Positions 1 to 5,412 of a DNA stretch of 5,518 bases are shown one piece after another. Position numbers and translations under genes: made by a program. Below the pieces are notes generated by a model. It searched no databases. It had not been told where the DNA came from and was given only the letters and a program-made list of their open reading frames with translations. Position 1 is the first letter of the stretch. Each line of letters opens with the position of its first letter. This DNA is from an uncultured Saprospiraceae bacterium. GTDB lineage: Bacteria; Bacteroidota; Bacteroidia; Chitinophagales; Saprospiraceae. The DNA lies in NCBI GenBank assembly GCA_937930625.1, contig CALHBW010000467.1:1-5518 (forward strand), read 5' to 3'.

Positions 1-1
1 C

Positions 2-205
2 ACTAAAACTTTGGATAGCAAGGAGCATGTAAAGCTCTCCGCATTTGATATGCTTGACGCGCATAATATCATCATTTACCTGAATGAAACACAAACCATT
101 GATAGAATTTATGGTATTCAAAAACAATACAAATCAATCGCGCTCTTTGTAGATGATAAAGAATTATTTGTGAATAAAATTGAGGGAATAATTGCACCAA
201 AATAA
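2..205 (+). CDS. 3' end of an unrecognised protein (partial, runs in from the left edge)
   Basis: The frame is open from the first bases of the window to a TAA at 203-205, giving about 67 residues. The only early start-like codon is a TTG at 11 with no purine-rich ribosome binding site before it, and the first in-frame ATG is at 50, so this is more likely the C-terminus of a longer gene than a complete small one. The peptide is mixed and soluble-looking, alternating hydrophobic stretches (around NIIIYL and SIALFVDD) with charged segments, with no membrane helix or cysteine. It ends within a base of a palindromic repeat element, and the gene beyond the element (oxyR) is convergent with it. I do not recognise the family. 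A faint likeness to the end of ribosomal protein L4 was considered and rejected. Confidence 0.5.
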   Translation, partial: TKTLDSKEHVKLSAFDMLDAHNIIIYLNETQTIDRIYGIQKQYKSIALFVDDKELFVNKIEGIIAPK

Positions 206-230
206 AGGCATGTTTAAATTTGTGGTAAAA

Positions 231-299
231 GTAGTTGACACTTTTTGAAATGTAAAATGTAAAATAATAAATTTAAAATGTAAAAGTGCTTGTAGTACG
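231..299 (+). repeat. Left outer arm of the palindromic element
   Basis: This 69-base AT-rich arm starts gtagttgac and ends gtagtacg. Its reverse complement recurs at 588-657 with a single T difference (five T at 241-245, six in the other arm). Arms this long and this similar in DNA that otherwise drifts fast suggest recent insertion or ongoing gene conversion between the arms. Confidence 0.9.
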
Positions 300-587
300 C
301 ACACAATATATTTGTGTTTTTGTATTGTTTAATAATTTAAAAATCAATAAAATAAAAATATCTCGGGCTACCCATTTAAGTTTGCCTAAAGCGAATACTC
401 GTTAGACGAATCCCTTTATTCAATGCGAATATTTTATGAGATAAATCACTACATTTCACAAAAACCTTCGTCAGACGAGTGCGCCCGGCAACTTGAGTTC
501 GGCAAAGTTAGACGGATAGCCCGAGATGTTTCTATTTTATTGATTTTTAAATTTTTAAATAATAAAAAAAATAGAATGTACTGTACA

Positions 588-657
588 CGTACTACAAGCA
601 CTTTTACATTTTAAATTTATTATTTTACATTTTACATTTCAAAAAAGTGTCAACTAC
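588..657 (-). repeat. Right outer arm of the palindromic element
   Basis: This 70-base arm is the reverse complement of 231-299 with one extra A in the A-run near 641-646. It ends 25 bases before the oxyR stop codon. A short direct repeat lies just outside it: acaattctaa at 656-665 and again at 677-686, the second copy overlapping the last oxyR codons. Confidence 0.9.
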
Positions 658-682
658 AATTCTAAACATGCTCTAAACAATT

Positions 683-1621
683 CTAATCAGAAATTTCCAC
701 AACTCGTCCGCGTTTTTTATTTTTCATGTTTTCGGGAATGTGGTCAAGAATTTCATCACGTAAAATTTCAATCAAACGCTGCTTGACAAAGCTTCTGTGC
801 ATCACCATACTGATTTCGCGAGTCGGTATGGGAGTTTCAAATTTACGCACATTTTTTTTCTGTTTATCGCTCATGTCCAGCGTAGATAATTCGGGTAAGA
901 TAGTGTAACCGAAGCGTCCTTCTACCATTTTTTTGAGTGTCTCAAGGCTGCCGCTTTCAAATCGTACACGCCGACCAATTACAGGGCGTTGTTCGGAGCA
1001 AATATTGATACTTTGCGACCGGAAGCAATGTCCGTGTTTGAGTAGCCACATTTCATTGGTGTTCAGGTCTGAAAGTGCGATTTGATTTTGCTTTAGCAAG
1101 GCACTGTCGGGCGAACCGTAGAAAATAAATCCTTCGTAAAACAAAGGCATTTCAATAATAGATTTCTTCTGGAGCGGAGTCGCCAAAATACCAACATCAA
1201 GCTGGTCGTTATTGAGTTTTTCGACGACTTCATCAGAGAGTAGTTCCTCAAAAATGAGTGTAATATCCGCATATTTTGCCATGAAATCAGTCACGAAAAG
1301 CGGCAACAAATAAGGACTCAATGTAGGAATAATACCGATACGCAAAGTTCCGCTAATTTCGTCTTTCTGCTCTTTGACGATTTCGGGCATACGCTGTATC
1401 TCCTTCATTATCACGCGGGCATGTTCTACGATGCGTGCGCCAATATCGGTAGTCAACACAGGTTTTCGGCTGCGGTCAAAGATAAGTACATCAAGTTCCT
1501 CCTCGATTTTTTTAATTTGCATACTTAGCGCAGGTTGTGAGACATAACAATGTCCCGCCGCCTTCGCAAAACTCTTGTAAGTATCCACTGCAACAATGTA
1601 TTGCAATTGGGTGATAGTCAT
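683..1621 (-). CDS. oxyR: OxyR-type LysR-family peroxide-sensing transcription regulator
   Basis: This 312-residue protein (E. coli OxyR has 305) has an N-terminal winged helix-turn-helix at about residues 4-62, with the LysR recognition region AAGHCYVSQPALSMQIKKIE, followed by a linker helix and a two-lobed sensor domain from about residue 91. Cys199 in LLKHGHCFRSQ and Cys208 in INICSEQ fall at the positions of the E. coli peroxidatic and resolving cysteines. Thr100 and His198, which help bind peroxide in OxyR, also align, as does Cys25. By family knowledge it is a cytoplasmic tetramer in which peroxide drives a Cys199-Cys208 disulfide and activates catalase, peroxiredoxin or Dps genes. None of those lies in this window. 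The ATG at 1621 is chosen because the family's start MTITQLQYIV begins there, with AAAAGG a few bases before it. The ATG at 1669 would add 16 atypical residues and cover the likely operator. The basic C-terminal tail (KNKKRGR) is slightly long. Confidence 0.93.
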   Translation of the reverse strand: MTITQLQYIVAVDTYKSFAKAAGHCYVSQPALSMQIKKIEEELDVLIFDRSRKPVLTTDIGARIVEHARVIMKEIQRMPEIVKEQKDEISGTLRIGIIPTLSPYLLPLFVTDFMAKYADITLIFEELLSDEVVEKLNNDQLDVGILATPLQKKSIIEMPLFYEGFIFYGSPDSALLKQNQIALSDLNTNEMWLLKHGHCFRSQSINICSEQRPVIGRRVRFESGSLETLKKMVEGRFGYTILPELSTLDMSDKQKKNVRKFETPIPTREISMVMHRSFVKQRLIEILRDEILDHIPENMKNKKRGRVVEISD

Positions 1622-1662
1622 AATAGCCTTTTTAAATTTTGAATAATAAACCACAAATATGC

Positions 1663-1681
1663 ATACCACATTAGAATGTAT
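1663..1681 (-). promoter_or_regulatory. Possible LysR/OxyR operator upstream of oxyR
   Basis: The sequence has dyad symmetry of the form ATAC-N11-GTAT (1663-1666 and 1678-1681), with a second symmetry inside it, ACATT-N2-AATGT (1668-1679). LysR-family sites typically follow T-N11-A with dyad symmetry. The site is about 42-60 bases before the oxyR ATG, where an autoregulatory operator would lie. On the minus strand, CATATTTG (1654-1661) directly follows it and is one base off the Bacteroidota -7 box TANNTTTG, but I find no -33 TTTG at the usual spacing. Position and symmetry support the call, but binding is inferred. Confidence 0.35.
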
Positions 1682-1748
1682 ATGATGTCTCCAAATGTAA
1701 TATGATTTAATTTTTCTATTTGTTGGTAAGGCAGTATCTTAGGTGAGG

Positions 1749-1772
1749 CAAAATTTCCTGTTAGAAATTTTG
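1749..1772. repeat. Perfect 9-bp-stem hairpin of unknown role
   Basis: CAAAATTTC (1749-1757) and GAAATTTTG (1764-1772) are exact reverse complements around the six-base loop ctgtta. It lies 128 bases upstream of the oxyR ATG. No T-run follows on either strand, so it is not a typical terminator. It could be a regulator binding site or an RNA hairpin in a long oxyR leader. An AT-rich stem of this length could also occur by chance. Confidence 0.55.
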
Positions 1773-1873
1773 AGCTTATATAATGTATTGATAAACAAAG
1801 ATAACGTTTTTTTATGGTTAATGATAATGATAGCTTATTTATTCAGAGATAATTTCAGAAAAACTTACTTTTT

Positions 1874-1964
1874 GGTTGATTGGTTGATTGGGTTGATTGG
1901 TTGATTGGTTGATTGGTTGATTGAGTTGATTGGTTGATTGGGTTGATTGGTTGATTGGTTGATT
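1874..1964 (+). repeat. Tandem array of 11 GGTTGATT units
   Basis: Eleven head-to-tail units of GGTTGATT cover 91 bases. Units 3 and 9 are nine-base GGGTTGATT and unit 7 is nine-base GAGTTGATT, so the lengths run 8,8,9,8,8,8,9,8,9,8,8. There is no substitution apart from the A in unit 7. Such uniformity suggests recent expansion by replication slippage. The changing unit length would break any reading frame, and the array does not encode a protein repeat. Confidence 0.95.
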
Positions 1965-1984
1965 GAGGGTAAAGTAGCATGAAT

Positions 1985-2002
1985 GAATTTCTCGAGAAAT
2001 TC
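1985..2002. repeat. Perfect 18-bp palindrome between two repeat arrays
   Basis: GAATTTCTCGAGAAATTC is its own reverse complement. It lies between the GGTTGATT array and the oppositely oriented ACTCAATRA array, and is enclosed by a 10-base inverted pair, GTTGATTGAG (1958-1967) with CTCAATCAAC (2005-2014). In RNA from the large gene it could form a hairpin with a small loop, but no T-run follows on the minus strand, so termination here would be non-standard. It could equally be a protein binding site. Confidence 0.8.
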
Positions 2003-2003
2003 C

Positions 2004-2067
2004 ACTCAATCAACTCAATAACTCAATGAACTCAATAACCCAATGAACTCAATAACTCAATCAACTA
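2004..2067 (-). repeat. Alternating 9/8-base ACTCAATNA array running into a stop codon
   Basis: Seven units alternate strictly between nine bases (ACTCAATCA or ACTCAATGA, once ACCCAATGA) and eight bases (ACTCAATA), followed by a partial ACTA. The higher-order period is therefore 17 bases. Read on the minus strand, the units resemble those of the 1874-1964 array: CAATCAACTCAAT (2007-2019) is the exact reverse complement of 1920-1932. The last partial unit includes the stop codon of the large fusion gene (2065-2067), so the array starts exactly at the end of the coding sequence. Confidence 0.92.
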
Positions 2068-5043
2068 CCTCAAAAAAGCATCATAAATTTTCTGCTGAAT
2101 ACGCGGACGAATATCTTCTTTTCCTAATTTATAATTCGTCATTTTGGGATATGTTCTATTGGATAAAAATATGTAAATCAATTGATTGTCCTTATCTGCC
2201 CATGTGCTGATGCCCGTAAAACCCAAATGCCCGAAAGTACTTGCCGGAGCAGCAGCAGCGATATTTGCTGTTTCGCGTGTGTCGGTTTGTTTCATATCAA
2301 ATCCTATGCCGCGACGGGTAGCACTCGGATGCCGATTGGTAAATAAATCGACGGTTGAAGGTTGTAAGTAGCGTGTGCCGCCGTACTCGCCGCCATTGAG
2401 TAGCATCTGAAAAATCACTGCCAAATCTTCTGCATTGCCAAACAAACCCGCGTGACCACTCACTCCGCCGAGCATTGCCGCGCCCATATCATGCACATGT
2501 CCGCGCAAGACTTGTCCGCGAAAATAGCCGTCATTTTCAGAAGGAACAAGGCGGTTTTTATTGTGTTTTTTGAGGGGTAAATAACCAACAGATTCCAAAC
2601 TCAAGGGCGCGTAAAACTGTTCTTCGGCATACACATTCAAAGGTTTTCCCGTAACATCATTGACCATTTTACTAAACAAAATCATCCCCAAATCACTGTA
2701 TTTGTACTCCACTCTATCCCGCAATTCAGAGTCGTGTATGCGTTTCCAAATCGTATCGACATAGCTTTTGTTCATGTAAATATTATTGGCTACTTGTACG
2801 CTGTATTTTTCCGATTTTTTGCCGTGATAAACGCTCGTTTTCAGCTTGCCGCGTTTGGTCAATGTTTCTTCGTAAAAAGGAATCCACGGAAACAGTCGCG
2901 CCCGATGTGCGAGTACATCTTTTATAATTAAATCCTGCTTATTCGTACCGCGTAATTCTGGCAAATAGGTACTCATTGTATTATGAATGTCAATCTTGCC
3001 TTCGTCGTATAATTTCATTAAGGAAAGCGTCGTTGCGGCTACTTTTGTCACTGAAGCAAGGTCAAAAATATCGTCGGTACGCATCGGGCGTTTTTTGGCT
3101 TGGGTGTGGTGTCCGTAGGCTTTTTTATAGACTATTTTTCGGTCTTTTGCTACCAAGACAACGCAGCCGGGCGTCGCGCCGATTTCGATGGCATAATTGG
3201 CAATCGAATCCACGCCAAATTGCAATAATCCGGCATCAAAACCAACCATTTCGGGCTTGGCTTCGCTGAGTCGCATGAGGTTTTTTGTTGGGACACCTGT
3301 GCCGTAAGTGCTTAATGAAGAAGCGGTTACGGGGAGTTTTCCGCTTGTGCCAATCGCGCCAAATACGGCTTGCGCTGCTACATCCTGCACCATATTATCT
3401 TCCCGATAAGCAAGCATGACATGATTGAAATTGTCAAAATATCGTAAGCTGTACGGGCTGCCAAATATGACCAAAATGACCTTATTTTGTCGATTTAATT
3501 TTTCTAAAAAACCCCGCACTGCCAGTGGCACACCAAATTCTTTTCTGGAATATTTGCTCATATCGTGCAAGCTCACGATGACCAAATCTTTCGATTTCAA
3601 TTTATTTAATAAAGCAGTTGATTGTGCTGCCGAAATATTTTTACTTTGATTAATGTGAGTAATTGCACCGTATTGGTCTGTGGATTTTTGAAAATCGGTT
3701 TTTGTGGTTTCTCCGATAGCGAGTGTAGCGATATTTTTCGTATTTTTTACGGGCAAAATATTATCATAATTCCGAACCGTCGTGAGTGATTGTTGGATGA
3801 GTTTTTCTTTCAAAAGAAATGCTTTTGGCGGACTTAAGTCTTGCTCCAAATTGGTCAGGCTGACGGGTGTGAATGAAGTCAAGCCCAAACGATATTTTGA
3901 CCTCAAAATTTTCTTAACGGCTTCCTCAATTCTGCTCCAAGTCAATGTGCCTTCCGCAAGGGCTTTTTTAATCGCAGAATATGCCACAGGCACATCGGGC
4001 GGAAGTAGCAAGACATCATTTCCGGCAGCGAGTGCGCGGACTTCGATTTCGCCATCTGCAAAATGCTTGCGCGCGCCTTGCATACCCAATCCATCCGTAA
4101 AAATCAGCCCTTCATAGCCTATTTTTTCCTTCAATAAATCTGTCGTAATTTTCGGAGAAAGTGAAGAAGGCAAATTGGGCGTATCGTCCAATGCAGGAAT
4201 CGAAAGGTGCGCCATCATCACACTTTGAATTTTCTGTTGTGCCAAGACTTTAAACGGATACATTTCCACACTATCCAAACGATTTAATTCATGCGGAATG
4301 ATAGGCAAATCGTAGTGAGAATCTACATCCGTATCGCCGTGTCCGGGAAAGTGTTTGGCGCAAGCCATGATGCCACCGTCTTGCATACCAGTGGCGTACA
4401 TATAGCTTTTTGCGGTTACATTGTAACGGTCTTCGCCAAAAGAACGGTCATTGATAACGGGATTGTCGGGGTTGTTATTGATGTCCACTACGGGCGCGAA
4501 ATTGACGTGAACGCCCAATCTTTTGCATTGTCGCGCCACCTCTACGCCCATATCATAAATGAGTCGATTGTCGGAAATCGCACCAAGCGCAAGCTGTCGC
4601 GGAAAGCTAAAACCTGCATCTTTGAAGCGCATTCCAAGTCCCCACTCCGCGTCCATTGCTACCATGAGGGGTAGTCGGGCATTGGCTTGATAGTCGTTGA
4701 GCAATTCGGCTTGTCGGCGTGGCGTACCTTGAAAGAAACACAAGCCGCCAACGCGATAGGTCTTGACCAAATCCATGACTTTTTGCTCATAGTCGCGCCC
4801 CTTGTCGGAGTGCGCGCGTAGCATCATGGTTTGCCCGATACGCTCGTCTTCGGTGAGGACGTTGTAAATGGAATCAACCCAGTTTTGCTCCAGTATTTCG
4901 GCTTCGGTGAGTTGCGGTACTTCGGGGGTTTCCGCTACTTTCGGTTTCAGATGTGGAAGGGCAAAGTATATCAATGCCCCCACTGCAAGGACTATCGGCA
5001 GACGTATCATCATGTTTCGGATAAATTGCTTGTTTTCACTCAT
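2065..5043 (-). CDS. Exported NagZ-type GH3 beta-N-acetylhexosaminidase fused to a beta-lactamase-fold serine hydrolase
   Basis: This is a 992-residue fusion. Residues 11-30 form an uncleaved-looking membrane anchor or signal segment (PIVLAVGALIYFALP) with no lipobox cysteine, so the catalytic parts should lie outside the inner membrane. Residues about 50-390 are a GH3 barrel. KHFPGHGDTDVDSH (230-243) is the NagZ signature loop with its catalytic Asp/His, and Asp317 in FTDGLGMQG fits the nucleophile. Residues about 400-590 resemble the GH3 C-terminal domain. Residues about 600-992 have the beta-lactamase/PBP-like fold with SVTK (Ser664, Lys667), YSD (782-784) and HLG (939-941) in the order SxxK, YxN, KTG/HxG. 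The first part should remove GlcNAc from muropeptides. The second may be an amidase like B. subtilis AmiE, a DD-peptidase or an esterase. The ATG at 5043 gives the hydrophobic N-terminus directly. An in-frame TTG at 5103 would add 20 residues encoded by repeat DNA. No internal break is seen. Confidence 0.92.
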   Translation of the reverse strand: MSENKQFIRNMMIRLPIVLAVGALIYFALPHLKPKVAETPEVPQLTEAEILEQNWVDSIYNVLTEDERIGQTMMLRAHSDKGRDYEQKVMDLVKTYRVGGLCFFQGTPRRQAELLNDYQANARLPLMVAMDAEWGLGMRFKDAGFSFPRQLALGAISDNRLIYDMGVEVARQCKRLGVHVNFAPVVDINNNPDNPVINDRSFGEDRYNVTAKSYMYATGMQDGGIMACAKHFPGHGDTDVDSHYDLPIIPHELNRLDSVEMYPFKVLAQQKIQSVMMAHLSIPALDDTPNLPSSLSPKITTDLLKEKIGYEGLIFTDGLGMQGARKHFADGEIEVRALAAGNDVLLLPPDVPVAYSAIKKALAEGTLTWSRIEEAVKKILRSKYRLGLTSFTPVSLTNLEQDLSPPKAFLLKEKLIQQSLTTVRNYDNILPVKNTKNIATLAIGETTKTDFQKSTDQYGAITHINQSKNISAAQSTALLNKLKSKDLVIVSLHDMSKYSRKEFGVPLAVRGFLEKLNRQNKVILVIFGSPYSLRYFDNFNHVMLAYREDNMVQDVAAQAVFGAIGTSGKLPVTASSLSTYGTGVPTKNLMRLSEAKPEMVGFDAGLLQFGVDSIANYAIEIGATPGCVVLVAKDRKIVYKKAYGHHTQAKKRPMRTDDIFDLASVTKVAATTLSLMKLYDEGKIDIHNTMSTYLPELRGTNKQDLIIKDVLAHRARLFPWIPFYEETLTKRGKLKTSVYHGKKSEKYSVQVANNIYMNKSYVDTIWKRIHDSELRDRVEYKYSDLGMILFSKMVNDVTGKPLNVYAEEQFYAPLSLESVGYLPLKKHNKNRLVPSENDGYFRGQVLRGHVHDMGAAMLGGVSGHAGLFGNAEDLAVIFQMLLNGGEYGGTRYLQPSTVDLFTNRHPSATRRGIGFDMKQTDTRETANIAAAAPASTFGHLGFTGISTWADKDNQLIYIFLSNRTYPKMTNYKLGKEDIRPRIQQKIYDAFLR

Positions 5044-5049
5044 GTTCTC

Positions 5050-5077
5050 GTGATTGGTGACTCGCGATTCGTGATTC
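5050..5077. repeat. Four GTGATTC-like heptamers directly before the fusion gene start
   Basis: GTGATTG, GTGACTC, GCGATTC and GTGATTC follow each other without gaps at 5050-5077, ending seven bases before the ATG of the large gene (read on the minus strand as GAATCAC-type units). Translated in the gene's frame they give the low-value peptide TNHESRVTNHE, which is the reason for rejecting the upstream TTG start. Runs of this heptamer type are, to my recollection, common between genes in some Bacteroidota genomes. Confidence 0.75.
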
Positions 5078-5082
5078 GTTGA

Positions 5083-5097
5083 GGGGTTTGAAACCCC
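5083..5097. repeat. GGGGTTT/AAACCCC dyad in the leader of the fusion gene
   Basis: GGGGTTT (5083-5089) and AAACCCC (5091-5097) are perfect complements around a single G. In RNA the outer pairs can close a small hairpin about 40 bases before the large gene's ATG. On the minus strand no T-run follows, so it is unlikely to terminate transcription. It could shape the messenger leader or separate the small upstream ORF from the large gene. Its role is not known. Confidence 0.6.
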
Positions 5098-5099
5098 AA

Positions 5100-5282
5100 T
5101 CAACTATCACTTATCACCATATCTTCTATTTCGACGTCAGGTTTTGTGGAAATGACACAAGTTCGGGGATTTTTTGGGGGAAAACAAATGTTAATGCGAT
5201 AATGCTGCAATAGGAAAACATTTAGGCAGTTATTCACCAATTCTTGCACAATTTTGGCAAAGGTGAATAAATGAATAGACAT
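5100..5282 (-). CDS. Small hypothetical protein, 60 residues (doubtful)
   Basis: The ATG at 5282 is preceded by CGGAG (5291-5295) with eight bases between, the best ribosome binding site in the window. This favours it over the in-frame ATG at 5351, which has only AT-rich sequence before it and would give 83 residues. The 60-residue product begins MSIHLFTFAKIVQELVNN, has a moderately hydrophobic first half, three cysteines and an acidic end (EIEDMVISDS). It shows no domain or motif I recognise. Its stop ends 56 bases before the large gene's ATG on the same strand, so the two could share a transcript. It may instead be leader RNA or the remnant of a longer gene. Confidence 0.35.
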   Translation of the reverse strand: MSIHLFTFAKIVQELVNNCLNVFLLQHYRINICFPPKNPRTCVISTKPDVEIEDMVISDS

Positions 5283-5365
5283 GAGTATATCTCCGCTCTT
5301 ACTTTTAAAAGGCAAAATTATTCTACTGAACAACGGTTTTTTATAATTCATATTTAATTTATTAT

Positions 5366-5373
5366 CAAACTAA
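5366..5373 (-). promoter_or_regulatory. Weak candidate -7 promoter box for the small ORF and fusion gene
   Basis: On the minus strand this reads TTAGTTTG, one base from the Bacteroidota -7 consensus TANNTTTG, in the AT-rich stretch upstream of the small ORF. I see no convincing -33 TTTG at 19-21 bases further upstream. It is given only as the best local match on the strand that must carry a promoter for the large gene. Confidence 0.2.
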
Positions 5374-5412
5374 TATGAAATTAAAAATTAGAACTAAAAT
5401 TGGAGCGAGAAC

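Larger units (their letters stand above)
206..673. mobile_element. MITE-like long imperfect palindrome, no coding capacity
   Basis: The gap between two convergent genes is almost wholly a long inverted repeat. The outer arms 231-299 and 588-657 are reverse complements, 69 against 70 bases, differing only by one T in a T-run. A further outside pair is gcatgttta (208-216) with taaacatgc (663-671). Inside, 335-354 matches 533-552 perfectly over 20 bases, 361-386 matches 501-526 with about four mismatches (core tctcgggcta), and 397-410 matches 467-480 with two mismatches. The unpaired centre is about 411-466. A TAA lies directly outside each end (203-205 and 674-676), compatible with a short target duplication. 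The terminal GCATGTTTA-like sequence suggests an insertion-sequence-derived MITE, but this is inference. The 63-codon ORF at 423-614 is a translation of one arm and is not treated as a gene. Confidence 0.75.
1622..2064. other. Intergenic region between the NagZ fusion gene and oxyR
   Basis: No credible gene is visible on either strand in these 443 bases. From the oxyR side the region holds the possible operator (1663-1681), an AT-rich stretch, a 9-bp-stem hairpin (1749-1772), a lone GATAATGATAG at 1823-1833, the 11-unit GGTTGATT array (1874-1964), a perfect 18-bp palindrome (1985-2002) and the ACTCAATRA array (2004-2067). It must contain the oxyR promoter and the end of the large gene's transcript, yet no standard hairpin plus T-run terminator is apparent after the stop at 2065. 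Confidence 0.7.

Noticed and set aside
2..205. Resemblance of the left partial peptide (LSAFDMLDAHNIIIYLNE) to the C-terminus of ribosomal protein L4
   Set aside because: The pattern match is short, the peptide continues well beyond where L4 normally ends, and no other ribosomal protein gene is next to it.
423..614. 63-codon plus-strand ORF inside the palindromic element
   Set aside because: It is a translation through the loop and right arm, ends inside the inverted repeat, has no ribosome binding site, and its composition follows the repeat.
599..682. Standard intrinsic terminator for oxyR
   Set aside because: There is no compact G/C-rich stem followed by a T-run on the minus strand after the stop; only the long AT-rich palindrome arm is present.
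726..908. 60-codon plus-strand ORF opposite oxyR
   Set aside because: It is antisense to a well-supported gene, with no motif and no ribosome binding site.
1621..1669. Longer OxyR start at the ATG at 1669
   Set aside because: It adds 16 residues atypical for the family, has no ribosome binding site, and runs through the likely promoter. The ATG at 1621 gives the normal LysR N-terminus and cysteine numbering.
1823..1833. GATAATGATAG as a Fur box
   Set aside because: Only the first ten bases fit the 19-base Fur consensus, the second half does not, and it is about 200 bases from the nearest start codon.
1874..2067. CRISPR array
   Set aside because: Units are eight or nine bases long, head to tail with no spacers.
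2065..5043. Fusion gene as an antibiotic-resistance beta-lactamase
   Set aside because: The C-terminal unit has HLG in place of KTG, a YSD motif, and is attached to a NagZ-type GH3 enzyme, which points to peptidoglycan processing.
2186..5082. Several plus-strand ORFs of 60-127 codons opposite the large fusion gene
   Set aside because: They are all shadows of one continuous, motif-complete minus-strand gene and none gives a recognisable protein.
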